In this document: positions 1 to 7,744 of the stretch, piece after piece
How positions within the stretch are numbered: the stretch's first letter is position 1
Layout: each line of letters opens with the position of its first letter
Assembly: GCA_031538895.1 (NCBI GenBank)
Contig: JAVKLU010000081.1
Coordinates: 1 to 60,127 of the forward strand
DNA length: 60,127 nt
Direction: 5' to 3'
Source of the DNA: JAVKLU01 sp031538895
GTDB taxonomy: Bacteria; Pseudomonadota; Gammaproteobacteria; Burkholderiales; Burkholderiaceae
The notes under the pieces: model-generated
Seen by the model: only the letters and a program-made list of their open reading frames with translations
Databases searched by the model: none
What the model was told of the DNA's origin: nothing
Translations under genes and position numbers: made by a program

Positions 1-138
1 TCAAAACAGCTCAATGTATCATTCAATACGTTTGCAAAATTAAGACTTTCTCCAAATTTCCCTGATTCTGTCGGATCAGGGAAATATCGGCTAAGCGAAA
101 TTAAAGCATTCGCAAGAAATCGATTAAAAAATAGGTAA
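1..138 (+). CDS. C-terminal end of an AlpA-like DNA-binding regulator (partial)
   Basis: An open frame runs from the window edge to a TAA at 136-138. The last residues carry FPDSVGSGKYRLSEI followed by a basic tail. This resembles the end of AlpA/excisionase-type winged-helix proteins, where a glycine-rich turn is followed by a helix that starts near the wing. Such small regulators commonly sit beside phage or island integrases, and here the gene converges on the tyrosine recombinase. The start lies outside the window. The family call rests on a short C-terminal piece and is tentative; being a real coding frame is more likely than the exact family. Confidence 0.45.
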   Translation, partial: SKQLNVSFNTFAKLRLSPNFPDSVGSGKYRLSEIKAFARNRLKNR

Positions 139-141
139 TAG

Positions 142-1134
142 TTATCCGCGAAGCTTCGCGGCAATTTGCGATGCTGTCGGATTAAAATAAGTCAGCGCGC
201 GCTTGGTGTTAGACCAACCAAACATTTTACAAAGTAATAGAACATCAATCTTTCCTGATAAGGATAGGCGCGTCGCCGCAGTGTGTCTAGAGTCGTGAAA
301 AGTAAATCCTTTTAAATCCGCCTTTTTTCGAGCTTTTCGGAAAAGAGCATCAAGAGTTGGTGGCGTTAAGTCAAACAATTTGACTTCATTTAAGCCTCTT
401 AAGAGTTCTATAATTTCTCTGCAAAAAATACTTAAGGGGACATCGCGCGCTCCGGTTTTCCCGTCTCTCAGCCGCACGTAGTCTTCAAAAACATCATCCC
501 AAAGCAGCGAACACAACTCACCGGCGCGCATCCCTGTCTCAATCGCTAAAAGAAAACATACTGCAACTTGATTATTTAAAGATATTGGCTTATCACCATA
601 ACGATAATTCAATGATCGCAGCATCTTGTTAATCTCATCGTCTGCAATGACGCGCTCACGATGAGGTGACTGGGCAGGCATTCGCACTTCACGAATAATA
701 TTGACGTCGATCCAGCGCCAATCTCGACGCGCCATCTCAAACACGGATGAGATGAGTGTAAACTCTCTTACGACAGTGCTGGGCGATACTACCGATAACC
801 GCATATCTCTGTACAAGATGACGTCATTGACTGTTACGTCGGATATTGTTTTATCTATAAACGGGATGAGTCTAAATGCTGCATTAAGACGTTTTATTTC
901 CCAAGCGCCGCCTTTTTTACGAATAGAAACTTCTTTAATATATTTTTCGAAAGTTTCTCTTAGACTTTTTTTGGGCACTTGCCCTTTTCGTAAAGTTTTT
1001 AGTTCAATGGTCTTTTTAGCGGCCCAGATTGTTGCTTCAGATTTACTGTCGAAGGTTTTTGACGCGGCAGGATATCCAGCAATACGCACTTGCTGCCGCC
1101 ATCGCCCGCTTGGAAGTTTTTTTGGCGCGCTCAT
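142..1134 (-). CDS. Tyrosine recombinase/integrase of an integrated element
   Basis: A 330-residue phage-type integrase that would catalyse site-specific integration and excision of the element at the left edge. The N-terminal ~55 residues look like an arm-binding domain, residues 56-150 like the SAM-like core-binding domain, and 160-330 like the catalytic domain. Catalytic residues are visible: Arg203 (TGMRAGE), Lys226 (DGKTG), His280 and Arg283 (HDSRH), Trp307 in the place of the third histidine, and the nucleophile Tyr316 (LTYFNP). All expected residues are present, so the enzyme may be active. The gene sits 140 bp from the 3' end of tRNA-Leu(CAG), the usual attachment-site geometry. The last codons contain a perfect 16-bp palindrome at 146-161. 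Confidence 0.93.
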   Translation of the reverse strand: MSAPKKLPSGRWRQQVRIAGYPAASKTFDSKSEATIWAAKKTIELKTLRKGQVPKKSLRETFEKYIKEVSIRKKGGAWEIKRLNAAFRLIPFIDKTISDVTVNDVILYRDMRLSVVSPSTVVREFTLISSVFEMARRDWRWIDVNIIREVRMPAQSPHRERVIADDEINKMLRSLNYRYGDKPISLNNQVAVCFLLAIETGMRAGELCSLLWDDVFEDYVRLRDGKTGARDVPLSIFCREIIELLRGLNEVKLFDLTPPTLDALFRKARKKADLKGFTFHDSRHTAATRLSLSGKIDVLLLCKMFGWSNTKRALTYFNPTASQIAAKLRG

Positions 1135-1146
1135 GTTTGCACATTC

Positions 1147-1171
1147 GTGTGCACTTTGTGTGCACTGCGCT
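1147..1171. promoter_or_regulatory. Direct repeats upstream of the integrase start
   Basis: Just upstream of the integrase start the motif GTGTGCACT occurs twice, 12 bp apart, with a partial third copy before it (GCACATTC). Repeats of this kind next to an integrase start often bind the element's own excisionase or regulator. That role is inference; only the repeat is seen. Confidence 0.3.
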
Positions 1172-1274
1172 TGAAATTTGACGAAATTATTAGATTCATA
1201 AAGCTTTATCTTACTAGATAAAGCCCTGGTTTTACAATGAAGTGACTGTTTTTATTTCACCTAATTTGATTTTC

Positions 1275-1361
1275 TGGTGCCCAGAAGAGGACTCGAACCT
1301 CCACAGTGTTGCCACCGCTAGGACCTGAACCTAGTGCGTCTACCAATTCCGCCATCTGGGC
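1275..1361 (-). tRNA. tRNA-Leu(CAG)
   Basis: An 87-nt tRNA on the minus strand, starting GCCCAGATGGCGGAATTGG and ending with encoded CCA at 1275-1277. The acceptor stem GCCCAGA pairs with TCTGGGC. The anticodon loop reads TTCAGGT between CTAGG and CCTAG, giving anticodon CAG. A long variable arm (CGGTGGCAACACTG) confirms a class II leucine tRNA. Its 3' end faces the integrase and is the likely attachment site of the element to the left. Confidence 0.96.
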
Positions 1362-1371
1362 GCGGGCCGTG

Positions 1372-1400
1372 ATTCTACTTGATGAGCGATCAGGTCTTAA
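1372..1400 (-). promoter_or_regulatory. Promoter of tRNA-Leu(CAG)
   Basis: On the minus strand a -10 TAGAAT (1372-1377) is preceded after 17 bp by TTAAGA (1395-1400) as -35. It is followed by a GC-rich discriminator (CACGGCCC) right before the tRNA. The same TAGAAT plus GC-rich layout recurs at other stable-RNA and ribosomal-protein promoters in this window. The promoter lies inside the 3' end of ksgA. Confidence 0.55.
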
Positions 1401-2274
1401 TACTTGCGCGTGCGTGCGCTTGTGCGGACTGACTGGCGTAGCATTGCGTCAGGGCAAGGTATTGCGTTAAGGACAAATTTTCGGCCCGATCATTGGGCGA
1501 TACCTGACACGCCACCAGCTGTTCCTCGGTAAATAAACTCGACAAACTATTGCGTAATTGTTTGCGTCGTTGATTAAATGCCCTTGCCACCACCATTTCT
1601 AAATCATCAAAAGTACAGATTTTTTTTTGTCCATGCGGAGACATCGACACCACGGACGACCAGACTTTAGGCGGCGGCGTAAAAGCCTCGGGCGCGACAT
1701 CACACAATAAATACATGTGGTAACACCATTGCAACATCACTGACAGGCGGCCATACACGCGCGCCGAGGTGCGATGATTGTGCGCATCGTCGGGCGTCGC
1801 AACCATGCGATCGACGACTTCTTTTTGTAGCATGAAAATTTGCGCCGCGATTTTGTCTGCGTGCGGTAACAAATGGAACAAGATCGGGCTTGAAATGTTA
1901 TAGGGCAAATTCCCCACTACCACAGTCCCCTTTGAGAGTTGAGAAAAATCATACGTCAAAACATCCGTCTGGATTAGGTTCAAACGACCGCTGGCAATCT
2001 CCTTGGCAAACGTGTGCTGCAAATAGGTAATTAAATCGCGATCAATTTCTAAACATGTTAGGCGTACATTTTGGGGCAGATTAACCAGCAAAGCGCGCGT
2101 TAATGCGCCGCGTCCCGGACCGATTTCGATCACCGACTCAATTTCTGATGCAAGTTCTGATTCATTCTGATTTTTAATCGTCGGTAACTGCGCATTGACG
2201 GCGTGAACAATTTTGTCTAAGACTCCGGTGTCATGCAAAAAATGTTGCCCAAAACGTTTTTTCGGCGCGCTCAT
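1390..2274 (-). CDS. rsmA: 16S rRNA (adenine1518/1519-N6)-dimethyltransferase KsgA
   Basis: A 294-residue SAM-dependent enzyme that dimethylates two adjacent adenines in helix 45 of 16S rRNA late in 30S assembly. The start shows the family hallmark KKRFGQHFLHD. The SAM site is EIGPGRGALT, and the catalytic NxPY-type motif is NLPYNISSP. The C-terminal helical domain includes the RRKQLRNSL helix. The length is a little above the E. coli protein (273). The gene start overlaps the end of the upstream methyltransferase gene by 4 bp (ATGA), so translation is probably coupled in a dacB-midA-ksgA operon. Confidence 0.96.
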   Translation of the reverse strand: MSAPKKRFGQHFLHDTGVLDKIVHAVNAQLPTIKNQNESELASEIESVIEIGPGRGALTRALLVNLPQNVRLTCLEIDRDLITYLQHTFAKEIASGRLNLIQTDVLTYDFSQLSKGTVVVGNLPYNISSPILFHLLPHADKIAAQIFMLQKEVVDRMVATPDDAHNHRTSARVYGRLSVMLQWCYHMYLLCDVAPEAFTPPPKVWSSVVSMSPHGQKKICTFDDLEMVVARAFNQRRKQLRNSLSSLFTEEQLVACQVSPNDRAENLSLTQYLALTQCYASQSAQAHARASIKT

Positions 2275-3368
2275 GGTAACTGTTCCCCCTCAACTTTACC
2301 CTTGGCGACTATCCACACTTTACACAATTGCCCCATCTCTGCGGGCGAAAGTAATTTTTGCAAGGCTTGGGTTTGACGCACATATGACAAACCATCATCG
2401 GGCGATCCTTGCACCAAATCCAACACCCCCAAGGACAATAAAAATTTTGCCTGCGAACCAAAATACAGCAAATGCCCACCGGCATTTTGCGCAATCGTCA
2501 TCAAGGTCGTGAAATCCACATGCGCCGTCAAATCTTGCGCGCCCGGTTGATGCAAGGGGTCGTCGTGATGACGATGCTGATAAAAACAAGTGAGCGTGCC
2601 ATTGTTGCGTTCGACGTGGTAGTACTCCTGTGTTTCGTAGCCATAATCAATAAAAATCAGCGCCGCTGTTTGCACACGCTCAACAATTGTTTGAATAAAA
2701 CTCTGTGCCGCACCATGCCACTCGCTGCAATAGTCCGTTGGCGGATCATCCATCGGCAAACGTAAATCGGTCGTGCGTTCGGTCCAACAGAGAACCTCAT
2801 CTTGAAACATCACACCTTGCTCCTGCCATTGTGCGCCGTTGTAACGCAAACGCTTCACCGGCAAAGCGTCTAAAACTTCATTGCCAACCAGGACGCCGCA
2901 AAAACCGAGCGGTACTTCGTCACACCACTGCACCATTTCAAATTGCGCCAAACGTGCTTGTTGACGCAGGCGTAAGGTCGGCGAAATCTCAACAATTGTG
3001 TAACGTAGTTGAGGAAACTCTGCGCACAAAATCGGTAATAAATCGATCGCCAACTGCCCACTACCGGCACCAAGTTCAAGAAGATTGGGGGCCGTTTCGC
3101 GTAATAGCGGAATGATTGCGCGCGCTAAAGTCTGCGCAAACAAGGGCGTAATTTCTGGTGCGGTCATAAAGTCGCCAGATGAACCAAAAATCTCACCCCT
3201 GCCACTGTAATAACCAATATCGGACGCGTATAGCGCCAACTCCATGAAACGATCAAAACTGATCCAACCTTGATTTGCCCTTATTTCGTCACGCAAAATT
3301 TTTTGCATGGCCTTGGTGTTATCTGCCGGATTCGTCGCGGCCTGATTGTCGGCATTCACCGCCGTCAT
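2271..3368 (-). CDS. midA: MidA-family (DUF185) SAM-dependent methyltransferase
   Basis: 365 residues matching the MidA/NDUFAF7 family: an N-terminal FMELALYASDIGYYSG segment, then FMTAPEITPLFAQ, then a SAM-binding LELGAGSGQLA motif, then VGNEVLDALPV. Mitochondrial NDUFAF7 methylates an arginine of a complex I subunit. The bacterial role is not settled, so the target here is unknown. It overlaps dacB upstream and ksgA downstream by 4 bp each, which argues for co-translation and for the start used here; a second Met at residue 21 is an alternative. The gene symbol is by family name only. Confidence 0.88.
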   Translation of the reverse strand: MTAVNADNQAATNPADNTKAMQKILRDEIRANQGWISFDRFMELALYASDIGYYSGRGEIFGSSGDFMTAPEITPLFAQTLARAIIPLLRETAPNLLELGAGSGQLAIDLLPILCAEFPQLRYTIVEISPTLRLRQQARLAQFEMVQWCDEVPLGFCGVLVGNEVLDALPVKRLRYNGAQWQEQGVMFQDEVLCWTERTTDLRLPMDDPPTDYCSEWHGAAQSFIQTIVERVQTAALIFIDYGYETQEYYHVERNNGTLTCFYQHRHHDDPLHQPGAQDLTAHVDFTTLMTIAQNAGGHLLYFGSQAKFLLSLGVLDLVQGSPDDGLSYVRQTQALQKLLSPAEMGQLCKVWIVAKGKVEGEQLP

Positions 3369-4834
3369 TGTTCATAGACCCATTGCACTAAAGCGTCGTG
3401 CACGGCGGTTTTTAATTCGGCTTGTTCTTGATTCAAAATACTCACCACGACATACCATTGCCCGCGCGCGCTCAAGACATAACCCGCAACGCCACTGACA
3501 TTATCCAAACGGCCCGTTTTTAAATACGCACTTCCGCTGACCGTTTGATTTTTCAAACGTGATTTCAAAGACCCATCCACTCCCAGTCGCGGTAAAGACG
3601 ACAAAAAATCGGGCATCATGGCGGATTGATACATCCATCGTAGTAAGTGCGCCATCTGCAATGGACTGATCCGCGACATTCGAGACAAGCCGGCGCCGTT
3701 ATCCGGAATGATTCCATTACGCGGCAGTTGGCGCGCATCCATCCATGCCAACATTTTTTGCGCCGAATTGTGCAAAGACGCCTGCTTCATTTCTGGCGCA
3801 AAATCGGGTGCACTCAAATTCAAAAATAATTGTCGCGCCATCACGTTATTGCTGTATTTATTGATCGCGCGAATCACATTGCTCATTGCTTGAGATTCAT
3901 GTTCATAAATCAATTCGGCATCAGCAGGAACCGTGCCATCGACCACTTGACCGCTCCATTGCCCACCCATTTCACTCCATAAATTTTGAAACAATGCGAA
4001 AAAATAATCGTTAGGTGACAAAAAATAAGGATAGATATTTAACGACTGTTCGCCGCAACTGGCCGCGTATGTTCCGGCAAAATCTAAACTGCCGCGATTG
4101 TTTTTAGGCAGATTCATTTTTAATTGGGCGCGCCAATCACCGCACGCGGCGGCATTTTTTTGCAAACGTGGCTTGGTAATACGCAAACCCTTTAAGCTGG
4201 GCGTCGTTACCACCTGCACCGAGTCATTTTTTACATCAGGAATAAAGCGCACTGTCAGCGCGTGAAAATTGACCAACAAAGGATTAGGTGGTGCGTTGTA
4301 GGCGCGTTTAGGATCGTTATCAAACGCGGCGGGATCATCTGCGATCACTTCATAGCCCGAACGGTCTAGCACGATATCACCGCGAATATTGGATAGGCCA
4401 CGCCCACGCAAGTGGCGCAACATTAACCATATTTGCTCGATCGTCAAATACGGATCTCCGCCACCTTTGAAATATAAGTTGTCGTTTTTTTTCCAAACTT
4501 GTGTTTTAAAGGTATACGCTGATCCAAATTGTTCCAGCGCAACTGCGGTGGTCAAAAGCTTCATCAGCGATGCCGGATTAAGTAATTGATCCGCCTTATG
4601 TGAAAGTATCGGCGAAAGTATTGGCGAAAGTGTTGGCGCGAGATTACCCTGATCCTGTCCCAAGGCTTGCACATAAACACCCCAACCTTGCGTTGATAAC
4701 TGTCCTGTTCCTTTGCTTTGCGCTTGCGAAAGGATTTTTTGTAAAACTGATTCAGCGTTATCGATTGTTTTTTTTCCGGCCCAGCTTGTTAAGGTAATAC
4801 CGATGACACTCAGAACTAACACGCACTTGATCAT
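3365..4834 (-). CDS. dacB: D-alanyl-D-alanine carboxypeptidase/endopeptidase (PBP4 family)
   Basis: A periplasmic low-molecular-mass penicillin-binding protein of the S13 family that trims or cuts peptidoglycan peptides. The start at 4834 gives a clear signal peptide (MIKCVLVLSVIGITLTSWA); the frame is open for another 24 codons upstream, but those would spoil the signal. Active-site motifs are visible: SxxK as PASLMK, SxN as KYSNN, and KTG as LKTGRLD. Near residues 60-75 there is a 12-bp tandem repeat encoding SPI-LSPI-LS in the linker before the SxxK motif. The gene follows fabH and is coupled by a 4-bp overlap to midA. Confidence 0.93.
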   Translation of the reverse strand: MIKCVLVLSVIGITLTSWAGKKTIDNAESVLQKILSQAQSKGTGQLSTQGWGVYVQALGQDQGNLAPTLSPILSPILSHKADQLLNPASLMKLLTTAVALEQFGSAYTFKTQVWKKNDNLYFKGGGDPYLTIEQIWLMLRHLRGRGLSNIRGDIVLDRSGYEVIADDPAAFDNDPKRAYNAPPNPLLVNFHALTVRFIPDVKNDSVQVVTTPSLKGLRITKPRLQKNAAACGDWRAQLKMNLPKNNRGSLDFAGTYAASCGEQSLNIYPYFLSPNDYFFALFQNLWSEMGGQWSGQVVDGTVPADAELIYEHESQAMSNVIRAINKYSNNVMARQLFLNLSAPDFAPEMKQASLHNSAQKMLAWMDARQLPRNGIIPDNGAGLSRMSRISPLQMAHLLRWMYQSAMMPDFLSSLPRLGVDGSLKSRLKNQTVSGSAYLKTGRLDNVSGVAGYVLSARGQWYVVVSILNQEQAELKTAVHDALVQWVYEQ

Positions 4835-4910
4835 GATGCGCGATCGTGAAAAATAAAGGCAAGGCGTCATCACCGCTTGATTGTTGATTTTTTGAATGTG
4901 CGTCAAGCGA

Positions 4911-5903
4911 CTACAAAGTCAAAATCGCCGCACCCCAGGTAAAACCGCCGCCCACACCTTCGATCAAAATCGTATGACCCTCTTGAATACGACCATCGCG
5001 ACGCCCCGCATCCAGCGCCAGTGGAATCGATGCTGCCGAAGTATTGCCATGCTCGGCAACTGTGCGTATGACTTTTTCAGCAGCGATTCCTAATTTTTTA
5101 GCGGTCGATTCCATGATCCGGATATTCGCTTGATGCGGTACTAACCAATCGATATCCGCGATCGTGCAAGACGCTTTGAACAAAACCTCGTTTGCGACTT
5201 TGGATAACACATCAACGGCCAGTTTAAATACCGCCTGACCTTCCATGTAAACAAATCCGCTGCCATTGAGTTGCCCTTTAGTCAGGCCGCCGGGCACACA
5301 CAAAATATCATGATGTTGTCCATCCGCATGTAGGGCCGACGCCCGCAAACCTGGTTGTTCACTGGCTTCTAAAATAACTGCCGCAGCGCCATCACCAAAT
5401 AACACGCAAGTGCTGCGATCGCTAAAGTCCAAAATTCGTGAGAAAGTTTCTGCACCAATCACCAAAGCACGCCGCGCGCTTCCCGCTTTAATCAAGGCAT
5501 CCGCAACCGTTAATGCGTACACAAAACCGCTACAGACCGCTTGTACATCAAATGCAGGTGCGCCGTTTTTCATTCCTAATTTATGCTGAACAATGCACGC
5601 GGTGCTAGGGAAAGACCCCATGTGGTCCGGTGTGGAGGTGGCAACAATAATCAAATCAATTTGCTCAACCGACAATTGTGCTTGTGTTAATGCGGCTTGG
5701 GCTGCCTGTGTCGCCAAATCGCTGGTCAATACGCCGGTATCGGCAAAATAGCGCGCCTCAATCCCGCTACGCGAACGAATCCATTCATCGGAAGTTTCAA
5801 TGCCTTGCTTAGCCAAGCGTTCAACCATTTCGGCATTACTCACGCGATGCGATGGCAGCGCCGATCCGCTGGCGATAAGACGACTGTATTGTGGATTCAT
5901 CAT
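4911..5903 (-). CDS. fabH: 3-oxoacyl-ACP synthase III (FabH)
   Basis: Condenses acetyl-CoA with malonyl-ACP to start fatty acid synthesis. The 330-residue thiolase-fold protein has the Cys-His-Asn triad: AVCSGF, VPHQANIRI and HGNTSAAS. Two start Mets are adjacent; either gives a normal protein. Upstream is plsX, the usual neighbour. The fabD, fabG, acpP and fabF genes that normally follow fabH in betaproteobacteria are absent here; dacB follows instead. Confidence 0.96.
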   Translation of the reverse strand: MMNPQYSRLIASGSALPSHRVSNAEMVERLAKQGIETSDEWIRSRSGIEARYFADTGVLTSDLATQAAQAALTQAQLSVEQIDLIIVATSTPDHMGSFPSTACIVQHKLGMKNGAPAFDVQAVCSGFVYALTVADALIKAGSARRALVIGAETFSRILDFSDRSTCVLFGDGAAAVILEASEQPGLRASALHADGQHHDILCVPGGLTKGQLNGSGFVYMEGQAVFKLAVDVLSKVANEVLFKASCTIADIDWLVPHQANIRIMESTAKKLGIAAEKVIRTVAEHGNTSAASIPLALDAGRRDGRIQEGHTILIEGVGGGFTWGAAILTL

Positions 5904-5963
5904 CAGATTCTCCTAATACGAATATAAGCACGCTGATTGTGGCTCACACTCTCTTGATTTTTA

Positions 5964-6106
5964 GGGCACTTCTATCAATTCATTTTTGCGGCGAATTGCT
6001 TTGTTGCGCAGTACGCGAAATCTTCACGTACTGTATGTACGCTCCGGTTTCTGTGTGCTGTGCGCCTCGCACTTCATCCGCACATTCTGTATTTATAGAA
6101 GTGCCC
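5964..6106 (-). mobile_element. 143-bp MITE-like palindromic element, copy A
   Basis: One of five 143-bp copies in this window. It begins GGGCACTTCTAT and ends with the inverse, ATAGAAGTGCCC. The two halves pair along most of the length, with a central CGTAC-N5-GTACG. It is flanked by TTTA on both sides (5960-5963 and 6107-6110), a 4-bp target duplication. It lies in the plsX-fabH intergenic space, in the same orientation as the genes (taking the strand that reads CGGATGAAGTGC as forward). Confidence 0.85.
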
Positions 6107-6183
6107 TTTAGTAATACGCCATTCCAGCGACACATCTGAAATTGACGCACTTTGATAAATTTATTGATTCGCTTATTTATTGA

Positions 6184-7236
6184 TTAACGACGGACAAAAA
6201 TCTTTTCCATTTCTAAAGTCATTTTTTGCATCAGACCACGCTCGACCGCGCTGTGGGCGCGAATCAAGGCGTTCTCAAATCCCAAAATGCTGGTGCTACC
6301 GTGGCTTTTATACACCAGGCCTTTTAATCCCAACAAGCACGCACCGTTATAGCGCGAAGGGCTTAATTGATTTTTGATCGAACGTAAACCACCAAAAGCC
6401 AACAAGGACCCCAAGATAGTCAAAGGATTACGACGCAATTCTTTTGAAATAATGGCTTTTACCATCGACCCCAAACCTTCTACGGCTTTGAGTGCCACAT
6501 TACCCGCAAAGCCATCGCATACCACCACGTCGACAGTGCCTTCAAAAATATCATTGCCTTCGACATAACCGACAAAAACGATTTCACCGCGCTCGTGTTC
6601 GATCTGAAGCAATTGAAACGCGGCTTTAATTTGTTCGCCGCCTTTGATTTCCTCAGTCCCGACATTCATCAATCCAACACGCGGTACGATATTTTCGCCG
6701 ATACCTGCAAACACCGACCCCATGATCGCAAACTGATGCAACTGATCAGCGTTGCAATCGATATTAGCGCCCAGATCAAGCACATAAGTGGGTTTGCCGC
6801 TTTGATTGGGTAACAGCGCGCATAAAGCGGGCCGCTCCAACATCACTAAGGTTTTTAAGACGTAACGAGAGACGGCCATCAAAGCACCCGTGTTACCCGC
6901 AGAAATACAGGCATCAGCAGCGCCATCCTTCACCGCGTGAAGCGCGAGATGCAAAGAGGACTTTCGTTTTTTGCGCAAGGCCGTTTCAAGACTATCGTCC
7001 ATCGTAATGAATTCGTCGGTGTGGCGAATTTCAATACGCGGGTCTTTAACAAGATGTAGCGCGCTAAGTGGTGGCGTAATCTGTTTTTCATCGCCACACA
7101 AAACCAAGCGCAATTGGGGATGCGTTTTGGCGTGCTGTTTTAAAAAGCGACCAGCAGCGGGAACGGTGACCGCACATCCACTGTCCCCGCCCATGCAGTC
7201 AATGGCGAGGGTTTGGGTCATCACAAAATTGGGCAA
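6184..7236 (-). CDS. plsX: Phosphate acyltransferase PlsX
   Basis: Makes acyl-phosphate from acyl-ACP for phosphatidic acid synthesis; peripheral membrane enzyme. The 350-residue protein starts MTQTLAIDCMGGDSG (this Met is at 7221 and is the more typical start), with ISAGNTGALMA and DLGANIDC motifs characteristic of PlsX. Its neighbours rpmF upstream and fabH downstream give the conserved rpmF-plsX-fabH order. Confidence 0.95.
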   Translation of the reverse strand: MPNFVMTQTLAIDCMGGDSGCAVTVPAAGRFLKQHAKTHPQLRLVLCGDEKQITPPLSALHLVKDPRIEIRHTDEFITMDDSLETALRKKRKSSLHLALHAVKDGAADACISAGNTGALMAVSRYVLKTLVMLERPALCALLPNQSGKPTYVLDLGANIDCNADQLHQFAIMGSVFAGIGENIVPRVGLMNVGTEEIKGGEQIKAAFQLLQIEHERGEIVFVGYVEGNDIFEGTVDVVVCDGFAGNVALKAVEGLGSMVKAIISKELRRNPLTILGSLLAFGGLRSIKNQLSPSRYNGACLLGLKGLVYKSHGSTSILGFENALIRAHSAVERGLMQKMTLEMEKIFVRR

Positions 7237-7348
7237 TAAAAAGAATGCGCACTAGGGGTAAAACACCGACGCGCATATCTAGAATATTCGATGCGTATGC
7301 CTTCATCATCAGACAATAGCAATCGATAGCTGATTCAAAAATCTGGAT

Positions 7349-7531
7349 TTATTCGTCGAATTTAGTTTTGAAAATTTTACGACCGCGATACATGCCGTTA
7401 GGACTGATGTGGTGGCGCAAATGTGCTTCGCCACTGCTAGCATCAGTCACTACTGCGGGTGCGCTCAAAAAATCGTGCGAACGATGCATGCCGCGTTTCG
7501 AGGGTGATTTTTTATTCTGTGGGACTGCCAT
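7349..7531 (-). CDS. rpmF: 50S ribosomal protein L32
   Basis: A 60-residue basic protein starting MAVPQNKKSPSKRGMHRSHD, the classic L32 N-terminus. Then comes a beta region with HHISPNGMYRGRKI. The zinc cysteines found in many L32 proteins are absent, so it is the Cys-free type. The DUF177 (yceD) gene that usually precedes rpmF is not here; anmK lies upstream instead. Confidence 0.95.
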   Translation of the reverse strand: MAVPQNKKSPSKRGMHRSHDFLSAPAVVTDASSGEAHLRHHISPNGMYRGRKIFKTKFDE

Positions 7532-7662
7532 AAATTACTCCAATTACGAGTTCAAAAACATATTAATCAAAATCATCCGCCAAAACACTTGCACTTAAAT
7601 ACTAGCGGCTTATAAACACCCACCACCGAGACGAGCAGCACTCTGGACAGAAAAGGGGGCGG

Positions 7663-7691
7663 ATTCTACCATTGATAAGTAAAAAGATGAA
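7663..7691 (-). promoter_or_regulatory. rpmF promoter with GC-rich discriminator
   Basis: On the minus strand TAGAAT (7663-7668) is followed directly by CCGCCCCC. A weak -35 TTCATC sits 17 bp upstream. The run of GC after the -10 is the signature of promoters that respond to ppGpp. The same TxxAATCCGCCCCC sequence appears upstream of rpsU. Confidence 0.5.
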
Positions 7692-7744
7692 TACCCCCCT
7701 TTATCCCAGATGTTTAGCCGAATCTCAGGTGGCGCGCTCAAAAA

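Noticed and set aside
142..165. Attachment-site duplicate at the 16-bp palindrome near the integrase stop
   Set aside because: It does not match the tRNA-Leu 3' end and lies in coding sequence; the true second attachment site should be outside the window.
701..1174. 157-codon plus-strand frame over the integrase
   Set aside because: Shadow of the integrase, whose catalytic residues are complete.
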